64,000 bases of DNA from Thermoflavifilum aggregans. GTDB taxonomy: Bacteria; Bacteroidota; Bacteroidia; Chitinophagales; Chitinophagaceae. The position numbers and the translations under genes were made by a program. Positions 35,351 to 44,194 of this stretch are shown here, one piece after another. The DNA lies in assembly GCF_002797735.1 (NCBI RefSeq), contig NZ_PGFG01000001.1, positions 2,232,001-2,296,000 on the forward strand. Direction: 5' to 3'. The notes below the pieces were generated by a model, which had not been told where the DNA came from, made no database searches, and saw only the letters and a list, made by a program, of their open reading frames with translations. Positions within the stretch are counted from its first letter, which is position 1. Each line of letters starts with the position of its first letter.

Positions 35351-36982
35351 TCAAGATTCCTTCATGAAAGGATACCGATAATCCCGCACAGGTACAAAAG
35401 TTTCCTTGATGGTACGCACACTCAGCCAACGATACAGATTCAGTATGGATCCTGCTTTATCATTGGTGCCTGAAGCCCTTGCTCCGCCAAAAGGTTGCTG
35501 ACCTACCACAGCACCGGTGGGTTTATCATTGATATAAAAATTACCTGCACTGTTCACCAGTTTTTGTTCAGCCAGCAGAATGGCTTTGCGATCGGTAGCA
35601 AAAACTGATCCGGTTAAGGCATAAGGCGAAGTGCGATCAACCAGATCCAATGTTTCTTCATACTGTTTTTCATCATACACATATACCGATAACACAGGAC
35701 CAAAGATTTCTTCTTCCATCGTTACAAAATGCGGGTCTTTGACTTCAATCACCGTAGGTTCAATGAAATATCCTTCTTCCTTGCTGGCATTCCCACCTAC
35801 CAAGATATGTGCCTGTGGACTTTTTCGTGCCTGTTCAATATAACCTGTAATTTTATCAAAAGCCTTTTCATCAATCACTGCATTCATGAAATTGCTGAAA
35901 TCCTCTATCGTACCTATTTTGATACTTTTAACTTCATGAATCAGTTGTTCCAGGATTTTATCAGCCAGATTGGAAGGCAAATAGGCGCGCGAAGCTGCAG
36001 AGCATTTCTGTCCCTGATATTCAAAGGCCCCTCTCACCAGATTTGCCACCACCGCATCTACATCGGCTGAAGCATGCGCTATGACAAAATCCTTGCCGCC
36101 GGTTTCACCTACAATGCGTGGATAAGATTTGTAACGGGCAATATGCTGTCCGATCTTATTCCACATGCTCTGAAACACAGTCGTCGATCCTGTGAAATGC
36201 ACGCCTGCAAAGTCAGGATGATTGAAACAAATTTCACTTACCGTAGCACCAGGTGCAAAAACCAGGTTAATCACACCGGCGGGAAGACCTGCTTCAATCA
36301 GAATACGCATGAATTGCTGAGCTGCATAAATCTGGTTTTCCGCGGGTTTCCAGACCACCACATTGCCACACATGGCGGCCACGGTAGGCAGATTTCCGGC
36401 AATGGAACTAAAGTTAAATGGCGTAATAGCTACCACAAAGCCTTCCAGCGAACGATACTCCATGCGGTTATAAGCTCCGTGCGGAGAAATCGGTTGCTGT
36501 GCATAAATTTCACTGAGATAATGCACATTAAACCGCAGGAAATCGGCCAATTCGCATACAGCATCAATCTCAGCCTGAAATACATTTTTGCTCTGCCCCA
36601 GCATCGTGGTAGCATTCATAGCATACCGGTACTTATCCGTAATAAGGTCTGCAGCTTTTAAAAAAATGGAAGCCCTGTGTTCCCACGGCATAGAAGCCCA
36701 GGCTGCTTTTGCCTTCAGGGCAGCATCAATGGCAGCCTGCACTTGGCTGGCATCTCCCTTGTGATAATGCCCAAGCGTATGACGCAGTTCATGCGGAGGA
36801 TGAATGGCAATCCGCTGCCCAGTGCGTATTTCCTGGCCGTTGATATACATGGGAATATCCAGCTCTTCAGCCTTGTGATGTATCAGTTGCTGCTTCAGCA
36901 ACTGCCGCTCCTGTGACCCCGGAGCATAGGCATAAACAGGCTCATTTTGTGGTTCGGGAAAATAAAAATAACCATTGCTCAT
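35351..36982 (-). CDS. pruA: L-glutamate gamma-semialdehyde (P5C) dehydrogenase
   Basis: Oxidises L-glutamate-5-semialdehyde to glutamate, the second step of proline degradation. It is an NAD-dependent aldehyde dehydrogenase of 543 residues. Motifs: ITPFNFSSIAGNLP, WKPAENQIYAA, the GVHFTGST nucleotide loop, the general-base Glu in VGETGGKDFV, the catalytic Cys in YQGQKCSAASR and EEIFGPVLSVYVY. The start is ATG 36982; a TTG at 36988 is also in frame. The proline dehydrogenase gene is not next to it in the window. Divergent from the isoprenoid-synthase-like gene across 97 bases. Confidence 0.95.
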   Translation of the reverse strand: MSNGYFYFPEPQNEPVYAYAPGSQERQLLKQQLIHHKAEELDIPMYINGQEIRTGQRIAIHPPHELRHTLGHYHKGDASQVQAAIDAALKAKAAWASMPWEHRASIFLKAADLITDKYRYAMNATTMLGQSKNVFQAEIDAVCELADFLRFNVHYLSEIYAQQPISPHGAYNRMEYRSLEGFVVAITPFNFSSIAGNLPTVAAMCGNVVVWKPAENQIYAAQQFMRILIEAGLPAGVINLVFAPGATVSEICFNHPDFAGVHFTGSTTVFQSMWNKIGQHIARYKSYPRIVGETGGKDFVIAHASADVDAVVANLVRGAFEYQGQKCSAASRAYLPSNLADKILEQLIHEVKSIKIGTIEDFSNFMNAVIDEKAFDKITGYIEQARKSPQAHILVGGNASKEEGYFIEPTVIEVKDPHFVTMEEEIFGPVLSVYVYDEKQYEETLDLVDRTSPYALTGSVFATDRKAILLAEQKLVNSAGNFYINDKPTGAVVGQQPFGGARASGTNDKAGSILNLYRWLSVRTIKETFVPVRDYRYPFMKES

Positions 36983-37079
36983 GAACAATAGATTTTCTAC
37001 AAAATTACAATTTCACAGCGGAAGTTTCCGATAACCAAGATGAAAGGAATTGGCTAACTTGAATTTTCTTTGCACGGAA

Positions 37080-38099
37080 ATGACTGATATTTTACATATC
37101 CGCTTTCTGACACGCCTGCTGATAAAGGCATGGGGTATTATCCGGAAAAGAAAAATCGAAACGCTTCGTGCCAGAAAATATTTGTGGCATATTGAGCAAC
37201 AAAAAGCTCGGCAATTTGCACCGGAGATTTTTGAAAAAATTGCTGTAAGCTACGGCATCTACGAACCTGTAGTGGTAGAAGGATTTTGCAGGTTGCATGG
37301 ACGAAAGGCATCAGCAGCTGAAAAAAAACGCTTTGTGTATTATTTCATCTGCAGCTCGTTGTTCGATTATTTTGTGGACGACGTGCATATACCGTTTGAT
37401 CAGATAGCCATGCTTTCCTTCAAGCCTGAAGAAGCAACATGTACAACATTTGAGGAAGAGGTATTTCTGGATGCTCATCGCTGGTTGCGAAAACAGGTAA
37501 ACGATATTCAGGGATATGAGATATGCAGTCGTGCTTTGTTTGCCGCGCAACAACAGTCATCACTTCAGTTTAATCAAGATCTGTCTATATCAGCAGTTCT
37601 GGATATTACATTCCGCAAAGGCGGATATGCTGTGCAACTTGGCAGCTATTATTTAGATGAGGAGGTTTTGGAAACAGAACGAAAAATATGGTATCAGCTG
37701 GGTGTATTGATTCAGCTCACAAATGATCTGTACGATGTATGGAAAGATGCCCCGCAACAAATCCGTTCCTCCGTGCTGGCAGTGCAGGATATGCATCAGT
37801 TTGCCCGCATCTTCCATGAAAAAGTGGAAACATTATGGCAATTGATCAAACAACATCCCGCTCGCGAGTCAGCCAAGCAAAATTTCTTATTCCACATAGC
37901 TGGTACGCTTAGTTTTGGATATATTGCCATGGATCAGCTTATTCGTCTGCAAGGCAACCAAGATCATTTGCCGGCGTATGATTCGGCTCATAGAAAAGAT
38001 TGGATCATTGACATGGAAAAAATTGAAAATCTGAAATTATGGTTGAAAACAACTCGAAAATTGTATTACCAGGGATTGGAGAAAATTAATTATCATTAA
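37080..38099 (+). CDS. Class I isoprenoid-synthase-like protein
   Basis: A 339-residue all-helical protein with both metal-binding signatures of class I terpenoid/prenyl enzymes. The aspartate-rich first motif is DYFVDD at 96-101 (in SSLFDYFVDDVH). The second, NDLYDVWKD at 205-213 (in IQLTNDLYDVWKD), resembles the LTNILRDVGED motif of squalene/phytoene synthases. I start at ATG 37080; the TTG at 37050 is a read-through start. No signal peptide. It is convergent, with a 14-base 3' overlap, with an exported protein carrying a DADD motif. The product is unknown; it might condense or cyclise a prenyl diphosphate. No other isoprenoid genes are nearby except the ubiA-type gene 17 kb away. Confidence 0.7.
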   Translation: MTDILHIRFLTRLLIKAWGIIRKRKIETLRARKYLWHIEQQKARQFAPEIFEKIAVSYGIYEPVVVEGFCRLHGRKASAAEKKRFVYYFICSSLFDYFVDDVHIPFDQIAMLSFKPEEATCTTFEEEVFLDAHRWLRKQVNDIQGYEICSRALFAAQQQSSLQFNQDLSISAVLDITFRKGGYAVQLGSYYLDEEVLETERKIWYQLGVLIQLTNDLYDVWKDAPQQIRSSVLAVQDMHQFARIFHEKVETLWQLIKQHPARESAKQNFLFHIAGTLSFGYIAMDQLIRLQGNQDHLPAYDSAHRKDWIIDMEKIENLKLWLKTTRKLYYQGLEKINYH

Positions 38100-39249
38100 A
38101 CTTATACGTCAGGATATATTCCAGCAATAATGCATCCACATAAGCCGGAGAGGAAAAATAATATTTGATAAAACCAAGTGGAATAAACCATCGTTTAAAC
38201 GGATTGCGCAACATAGCATAAAAACCAGCTTCGAAAAATATAGCACAGGGTTGCTGTTCGATTGCTTCTATCCTATCGGGATCTATCTGCATCATTACCT
38301 CAGGTTTTGCTCCAAGGCGCATCAATGAAGTGTAAAGGATGATACTATCCATTGCACAGTTTGTATGCTGCAAGCATCGAATAGCATCTGTCTGCAACTG
38401 TTTAATATAAGGCTTCATCCATTCCGGATGTGCCGTTTGCCACAACCTGGCTGCATGATAGATCAATACTGGCGGCCTCGCATAATGTGGAGAAATATAA
38501 GCTGCATCTGACAGATATCTCCGGCTTCCGATCATTTCATTCAGCCATCTGATACTGGCACTATCATATTTATTCAATGGAATCCGATAAGAGTAAAATA
38601 AGGTCAGCACATTGCACAACACGCAAAAATCTACATCCACAGGCATTTTTTTACCAAACCAGGTGCTGTAAAAAGGAAGATGTTTATAAGTTCGGTATGT
38701 ATTTCTGATTGGCTGATGTATGGTATTGGCATACTGAGCCATATATGCATGATAAGCAAGAATAATGCTATCCGGAGGATGCAATGCAAGCCATATCATA
38801 CTTGCATCATCTGCATCATCGGGCAATGCATTGATGTATCGGAATGGTTTTAGCAGAACAGAATTCGGAAAAACCTCCGGTGGATTTATCGGCCAGAAAT
38901 TATATGTAAGTGGATGCTGAGGTTTCTGATAAAACGGATAAGCAGATGCTGCACGCTGTAAAATACTATCTGCAACAGGGTGTAAAGAATCTGGTAACCA
39001 TGGTTTTAATTGACGGATCGTATAACAGGTCAATGCTGTAAAAAAAATATTATTGTCGTGTTTGGGTTTGCCTGGAAAGGGTGCATAAAAACGATAGGAA
39101 GGAAACATGCCTGTATGATAGAAACTATCGTACATCATCTGTCGGGAAGCTATGCGGCGAAGAAGGAATGAAACAAGGTCGGATTGTGCATAGCTTCGGG
39201 AAAAAATTCCAGAAATCAAAACACCGGTCAGCAGAACAAATATCCGCAT
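38086..39249 (-). CDS. Exported alpha-helical protein with DADD motif, function unknown
   Basis: A 387-residue protein with a signal peptide (MRIFVLLTGVLISGIF, cleavage near SYA-QS). The mature region is helical, with repeated pairs of aromatic-rich helices. LPDDADDASMIWLAL at about 142-156 resembles the DXDD general-acid motif of class II terpene cyclases (D145-A-D147-D148) and the alpha/alpha-toroid prenyltransferase fold, but it could also be a toroidal glycosidase-like protein. The signal peptide argues against a cytosolic cyclase. I start at ATG 39249; the frame runs 21 bases further to 39270. Convergent with the class I isoprenoid-synthase-like gene and separated from the TonB receptor by a terminator. 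Confidence 0.65.
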   Translation of the reverse strand: MRIFVLLTGVLISGIFSRSYAQSDLVSFLLRRIASRQMMYDSFYHTGMFPSYRFYAPFPGKPKHDNNIFFTALTCYTIRQLKPWLPDSLHPVADSILQRAASAYPFYQKPQHPLTYNFWPINPPEVFPNSVLLKPFRYINALPDDADDASMIWLALHPPDSIILAYHAYMAQYANTIHQPIRNTYRTYKHLPFYSTWFGKKMPVDVDFCVLCNVLTLFYSYRIPLNKYDSASIRWLNEMIGSRRYLSDAAYISPHYARPPVLIYHAARLWQTAHPEWMKPYIKQLQTDAIRCLQHTNCAMDSIILYTSLMRLGAKPEVMMQIDPDRIEAIEQQPCAIFFEAGFYAMLRNPFKRWFIPLGFIKYYFSSPAYVDALLLEYILTYKFNDN

Positions 39250-39287
39250 ATCAACGATTTCCTGCTGCAAGATAGGGTGTGCTTTTC

Positions 39288-39324
39288 AAAAAAAGATCCC
39301 GCAACTTTATGCAGTTGCGGGATC
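39288..39324 (-). terminator. Rho-independent terminator of the TonB-dependent receptor gene
   Basis: GATCCCGCAACT (39295-39306) and AGTTGCGGGATC (39313-39324) form a perfect 12-bp GC-rich stem with a 6-base loop. On the minus strand it is followed by seven Ts. It begins 22 bases past the receptor stop. Confidence 0.92.
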
Positions 39325-39345
39325 AGCGAACGAATATGATAGACT

Positions 39346-42300
39346 TTAAAAACTATACCTAAGACCCAATTGCATGTACCATGTGCTGGATGGACTGATT
39401 ACATTTTGGAAAGCATGATCAACGAGCACACCTCCTATGTTTTGCAGATTATACTGTGGCACACCGTTGCTGTCAAGCCCTTTGAAAATAAGAGGATTAC
39501 GGGTATAAATAGTTTTCACAATTCCCCAGTTCTTGTTGATTAAATTCAGGAAGTTCAAAATATCAATCGAGAACTGCAGATTGTGTTTGGTTTGATTTTT
39601 CCCGGTGATGATGTAAAAGTCCTGAAGGAATTTCAAATCCACCTCATTATACCAGGGTAGCAGCGCTGCATTTCTTTCAGCATATTGTCCACGATGCTTT
39701 TTCAGATAAGGCGAGCTGTTGATAAATCTTTCAAAAGCTGCCTGCTGATCCTGAGGCGTGAAGGTGACAGTATTTCCGTTTGCATCTTTGCCCGTATACT
39801 GAAGGAAAGTAATATCACTGGCACTTTTCGGAATATACATCAGATCAGTGGAGTTGTTGCCATCATTATTGAGATCACCATTAATTACATAGCTGTAATT
39901 TCCGTTATTTTCACCCTGGTAAAAGATAGAAATGGTTGTAGCAAAATGTTTGGCATACTCAAAGCGATAGGAAATATCGGCCACTACGCGATGCGGAACA
40001 AAGTAGGAAGAATATCCCAATTCCACTGCATTGGAAGTACCTACGTTCGGATTTGAGTTCCAAACTGAAGTTGCCTGTGAACCGGGATTATCGGTTACTG
40101 ACTTGGATTGGGTAAAGGTATATGCTATTGAACCATAGAAGCCATTCGAAAATGATTTGCTTAACTGGGCCGTAATGGAATATGCATAACCTTTATTGGT
40201 ATTACCAAGCACAATAGCGGTTGAAATATTGTTGTAATAATACCGGTTACTGCTGGATGTGAAAGCCGGGCGTGTAAATCCGGGTGCATCCGTCACTGTT
40301 CCATCCGGATTTTTCATATTTGCATTGCGCATGCGCACGGCATGTATATCCTTTGTATACATCGCTTCCACGGTAGCTACCAAACCATTGCCGAGCGACT
40401 TATCAATACCCAGATCAGAACGCCATACCTGCGGGAATTTAAAGTTGGGTTCAATCAACACAATATTGGCTGGTACAGTTCCGGAAGGAGTCTTGGGAAA
40501 ACTATCTAGGTAGGCATTCGGATCAGGGTTAAACTTGTAGTTGACCAGTTGGGCTTTATTGGTAATGCGTATGCTGTTCTGATACATGCCACTGTTGGTA
40601 GGCATATTGGTTAACCACACAAAGGGTATGCGACCGGTGAATATACCTGTACCGCCACGCACAATCAAGGTATTATCCTTTTTCACATCCCAGCGGAATC
40701 CTACACGAGGTGAAAACAATACCGAACCTTTGGGCCATTTACCAGTGGTATAATGAGTCATATTCCCATTTTCATCGGGAAATGTCAATGCTGAAATAGC
40801 TGGGTTTTCAAGAGGCTGCTGCAAATAAATGGGCTTATCGGCACGAAGCCCTACAGTCAGACGCACCGCTCTGCTTACATCATATTGATCCTGTACATAA
40901 ATGCCGAGCTGACCTAATTTGAGGTTTGCAGAATATACACCCCCACCCGGATTCACCAATGAATAGGTGTATGCATAATATACAGGCGGTTGGTTGGTGA
41001 TAAAATCATTTAATGTGTTGTATACATAATAGCTTTCCGATCCAGGCATAAACATATTTTCCACCCGCTGGTATTCAAAAGTAGCACCAGCCGTGATCGT
41101 ATGCGTTTTCAAATAATAGGTGTAATTATCAGTAGCACTGAAAATATTATTGATCACATCATTGTGATATGTGAACGGATCCATGCCCACACTGATATAA
41201 TTGTTTCCATTCCCATCAAAAATATCAATGGTTGGAAACACTTTTCCAGGGAAGGTACGTGTGCTCCTGATGCGTGTATATGCCAGTAAGAACTGATTGG
41301 CCATCCTGTTGTTGAAATTGCTGTTCAGCTCAGCAGTGGCTGTACGCACAATATTTTTAAATCCATAATTGGAATTGGCAAATGCCATGGAATTGTTACT
41401 GAAGCGATTGTTGGGCAGGCGACTTACCGTTCCGGCACGACCGGTTACTGTAAAACCTCCGCCATTCGGAATGCTGCTGCCGTTGACTTGCTGATCCTGT
41501 GTACCTACAAAATCACTGTATTTTACTGTAAGCTTATGTTGCGTACTAATGTTCCAGTCAATTTTTGCGAGCAACTTATGGTTTTTGCTTTCAAAATTGG
41601 GGAAATTATCATAGGCTCCTGGATCATAGTTGTAGGTGTTCTTCAGAAAATCAGCCAGTTTCTTTAAGGAGTCGATTGGAGTGGATGAAACGGTTCCCTG
41701 TCCGGAGCCACCTTTCGGAGAATAAGCAATACCGGGTGAATTGCCTTTTTCAAACTCTGCATTTGCAAAGAAGAAGAGCTTATTCTTGATAATAGGACCG
41801 CCTAAAGTAGCACCATAAATTGAATGTGAACTGTTGACAATTTGATTTTTGATATTCACATCACCCACATGCGTTCCGATAAAATGCTGATTGCGATAAT
41901 ATCCATATGCAGAACCATGAAAAGTTTTGGTACCACTTTTGGTAACCGCATTGATGCCTGCGCCGGTAAAGCCCGACTGGCGTACATCGTAGGGAGCAAT
42001 ATTCACAGATATCTGATCGTAGGCATCCAGTGAAATAGGCTGATCACCGCCTCCCGGCAAAGGATCAGAGCTCAGACCAAAATTGTTGTTCAGGTTTGCC
42101 CCATCCACCTGCAGATTATTGTAACGACCATCTCTTCCGGCAAAACTGGTTCCATTGGCTTGTGGAGTCAGTTTGGTGAAATCTACAATGCTGCGGCTTA
42201 CGGTAGGCAATGTGGATAGTTGCTCCACATTGATGACAGTTGATGCTCCCGTACGCTCCTGTGCCAATTTTCGGGCACTCACTACCGTGAGCTCCTGCAG

Positions 42301-42645
42301 CTGTTTACCGGTTTGTGTAAGCTGGGCACTGAGATTGTAAGGCTCACCCAGCCTGAGCTGGATTCCATCGTACACGCCTGTCTGATAGCCGATATAAGAA
42401 ACTTCTACACGGTACGGGCCGCCTATCCTCATGCCCTGTATGGCAAAAGTTCCATTGGCCTGTGTGACGGTTCCATAAACGGTTCCTGAGGGGAGATGGG
42501 TGGCTTTGACGGTAGCACCCACCAAAGGCTGACCGTTGGCATCGGTAACTGTGCCTACCAGGCTGCTCGTCGTAACCTGCCCTGCGGCAGTGAACAGCGC
42601 TAGCATCCATAAGCAGGTAAGCAAGAGTAATTTTTTGTAGTGCAT
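39346..42645 (-). CDS. Oar-like TonB-dependent outer-membrane receptor
   Basis: A 1,099-residue outer-membrane protein. A signal peptide (LLLLTCLWMLALFTAAGQ) leads to a carboxypeptidase-regulatory-like domain (about 25-110, VGTVTDANGQPLVGATVKA), a plug-like region (about 115-240, with YNNLQVDGANLNNNFGLSS and GINAVTKSGTKTFHGSAYGY) and a long beta-barrel ending in the aromatic WYMQLGLRYSF. Homologues include Oar of Myxococcus and many Bacteroidota proteins of unknown ligand. No SusD partner adjoins it, so it is not a classic polysaccharide-utilisation pair. The start is ATG 42645 to give a clean signal peptide; the frame extends to 42708. It ends in a strong terminator. Confidence 0.92.
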   Translation of the reverse strand: MHYKKLLLLTCLWMLALFTAAGQVTTSSLVGTVTDANGQPLVGATVKATHLPSGTVYGTVTQANGTFAIQGMRIGGPYRVEVSYIGYQTGVYDGIQLRLGEPYNLSAQLTQTGKQLQELTVVSARKLAQERTGASTVINVEQLSTLPTVSRSIVDFTKLTPQANGTSFAGRDGRYNNLQVDGANLNNNFGLSSDPLPGGGDQPISLDAYDQISVNIAPYDVRQSGFTGAGINAVTKSGTKTFHGSAYGYYRNQHFIGTHVGDVNIKNQIVNSSHSIYGATLGGPIIKNKLFFFANAEFEKGNSPGIAYSPKGGSGQGTVSSTPIDSLKKLADFLKNTYNYDPGAYDNFPNFESKNHKLLAKIDWNISTQHKLTVKYSDFVGTQDQQVNGSSIPNGGGFTVTGRAGTVSRLPNNRFSNNSMAFANSNYGFKNIVRTATAELNSNFNNRMANQFLLAYTRIRSTRTFPGKVFPTIDIFDGNGNNYISVGMDPFTYHNDVINNIFSATDNYTYYLKTHTITAGATFEYQRVENMFMPGSESYYVYNTLNDFITNQPPVYYAYTYSLVNPGGGVYSANLKLGQLGIYVQDQYDVSRAVRLTVGLRADKPIYLQQPLENPAISALTFPDENGNMTHYTTGKWPKGSVLFSPRVGFRWDVKKDNTLIVRGGTGIFTGRIPFVWLTNMPTNSGMYQNSIRITNKAQLVNYKFNPDPNAYLDSFPKTPSGTVPANIVLIEPNFKFPQVWRSDLGIDKSLGNGLVATVEAMYTKDIHAVRMRNANMKNPDGTVTDAPGFTRPAFTSSSNRYYYNNISTAIVLGNTNKGYAYSITAQLSKSFSNGFYGSIAYTFTQSKSVTDNPGSQATSVWNSNPNVGTSNAVELGYSSYFVPHRVVADISYRFEYAKHFATTISIFYQGENNGNYSYVINGDLNNDGNNSTDLMYIPKSASDITFLQYTGKDANGNTVTFTPQDQQAAFERFINSSPYLKKHRGQYAERNAALLPWYNEVDLKFLQDFYIITGKNQTKHNLQFSIDILNFLNLINKNWGIVKTIYTRNPLIFKGLDSNGVPQYNLQNIGGVLVDHAFQNVISPSSTWYMQLGLRYSF

Positions 42646-42818
42646 AGTGCAAAGGTTTTGGTTTCTGCCTGCAAAAAAAGTAAATAATTTGCTAAATAAA
42701 ATGAACAAATTATGAACTCTTTAACCGTCGTTTTGTCAGCCCAGTCAAACTTTCCGAGAAATAACCCACTCATGACCTTTCCTGGAAGGAGTTGAACGAA
42801 AAGCCTGCAGAGTTGTTG

Positions 42819-42826
42819 TAACTTTG
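42819..42826 (+). promoter_or_regulatory. -7 element before ribBA
   Basis: TAACTTTG matches TAnnTTTG, 18 bases before ATG 42845. A TTG at 42792-42794 is 24 bases upstream of it, a little far for a -33 element. The same TAACTTTG precedes rpsT and mutS. Confidence 0.55.
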
Positions 42827-42844
42827 TTCGTTTAAATATTTGCT

Positions 42845-44065
42845 ATGTTGGATACAATCGAATCAGCCATTGAAGATATCAGGAAGGGCAAGCTGGTGAT
42901 TGTGGTAGATGATGAATCGCGTGAAAATGAAGGCGATTTCGTGGGAGCTGCACACACGGTGACGCCCGAAATCATCAATTTCATGTCTATACACGGCCGA
43001 GGCCTGATCTGCGCGCCTCTTTCTGCTGAGCGCTGTGATGAACTGGGACTGGATCTGATGGTGCAACACAATACAGCTCCGCATCAAACGCCCTTTACCG
43101 TATCCGTTGATCTGCTGGGGCATGGCTGCACCACCGGTATCTCGGCACACGATCGGGCCAAAACCGTTCGTGCCCTGGTGGATCCGGCCACCCGAAAAGA
43201 AGACCTGGGTAAGCCGGGACATATTTTTCCGTTGCGGGCTATGCCGGGCGGGGTATTGCGGCGGGCGGGCCATACCGAGGCCACGGTTGATCTGGTGCGA
43301 CTGGCTGGCTTCCCTCCGCCACACGGCGGCGTACTGGTTGAAATCATGAACGAAGATGGCACCATGGCCCGCCTTCCGGAATTGAAAAAAATTGCCGAAA
43401 AATTCGACCTCAGGCTGATCTCTATTCAGGACCTGATTGCTTATCGCCTCCGCACAGAATCACTCATCGAAGAAGTGGTGCGGGTAAAAATGCCAACCAA
43501 ATATGGATTTTTCGATCTCGTGGCTTTCCGGCAAACCAATTCGGGCGATATTCACCTGGCTCTGGTAAAAGGCCAATGGGAAAAAGATGAACCTATCCCG
43601 GTGCGCGTGCATTCTTCGTGCTTCACTGGCGATATCCTGCATTCCCTGCGCTGCGACTGTGGTGAGCAATTGCATGCTGCCATGCAAATGGTAGAGAAAG
43701 CCGGAAAAGGCGTGGTATTGTACATGAACCAGGAAGGCCGGGGCATCGGGCTGATCAATAAACTTAAGGCCTACAAACTACAGGAAGAAGGAAAAGATAC
43801 GGTAGAAGCCAATCTGGCCCTGGGTTTTAAAATGGATGAACGTGATTATGGTGTAGGTGCGCAGATCCTCCGTTATCTGGGCGTTACCAAAATGCGCCTA
43901 ATGACCAACAATCCTAAAAAACGCGCCGGCCTGAGCGGCTATGGCCTGGAAATCGTGGAAAATGTACCCATCGAAATCCCACCCAACCCTTACAATGAGT
44001 TTTACCTGAAAACAAAACGGGATAAAATGGGACATGAAATTCTGCAAAACGAAAAGCAATCCTGA
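42845..44065 (+). CDS. ribBA: Bifunctional 3,4-DHBP synthase/GTP cyclohydrolase II
   Basis: Two early steps of riboflavin synthesis in one 406-residue protein. Residues 1-205 are DHBP synthase ([32 protein letters not shown]). Residues about 210-400 are GTP cyclohydrolase II: the zinc-binding [18 protein letters not shown] with three cysteines, the [14 protein letters not shown] phosphate loop and [12 protein letters not shown]. The acidic-loop and zinc residues of both halves are intact, so both activities are expected. No FMN-riboswitch-like conserved core is seen in the 136-base leader region. Other rib genes are not in the window. Confidence 0.97.
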   Translation: MLDTIESAIEDIRKGKLVIVVDDESRENEGDFVGAAHTVTPEIINFMSIHGRGLICAPLSAERCDELGLDLMVQHNTAPHQTPFTVSVDLLGHGCTTGISAHDRAKTVRALVDPATRKEDLGKPGHIFPLRAMPGGVLRRAGHTEATVDLVRLAGFPPPHGGVLVEIMNEDGTMARLPELKKIAEKFDLRLISIQDLIAYRLRTESLIEEVVRVKMPTKYGFFDLVAFRQTNSGDIHLALVKGQWEKDEPIPVRVHSSCFTGDILHSLRCDCGEQLHAAMQMVEKAGKGVVLYMNQEGRGIGLINKLKAYKLQEEGKDTVEANLALGFKMDERDYGVGAQILRYLGVTKMRLMTNNPKKRAGLSGYGLEIVENVPIEIPPNPYNEFYLKTKRDKMGHEILQNEKQS

Positions 44066-44167
44066 ACATTAGTTCCGGCAGATGCTCAAAGATCTGTTGC
44101 TCAGCCATTTGTACGCAACAGATAAATGGCATACCATCTGTGTTTCCCTCATAAATACAATTCCTAT

Positions 44168-44175
44168 TATTTTTG
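44168..44175 (+). promoter_or_regulatory. -7 element before smc
   Basis: TATTTTTG matches TAnnTTTG, 19 bases before the GTG at 44195. Its position supports the GTG start over the ATG at 44126, which would lie upstream of the promoter. Confidence 0.5.
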
Positions 44176-44194
44176 TTGCCCTAAAATCAATGAA

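Noticed and set aside
42709-42844. Possible FMN riboswitch before ribBA
   Set aside because: The conserved FMN-aptamer core sequences are absent and the leader is short; only a -7 element is supported.
44126-44194. ATG at 44126 as the smc start
   Set aside because: It adds a Cys/Tyr-rich 23-residue leader foreign to the family and lies upstream of the likely -7 element.
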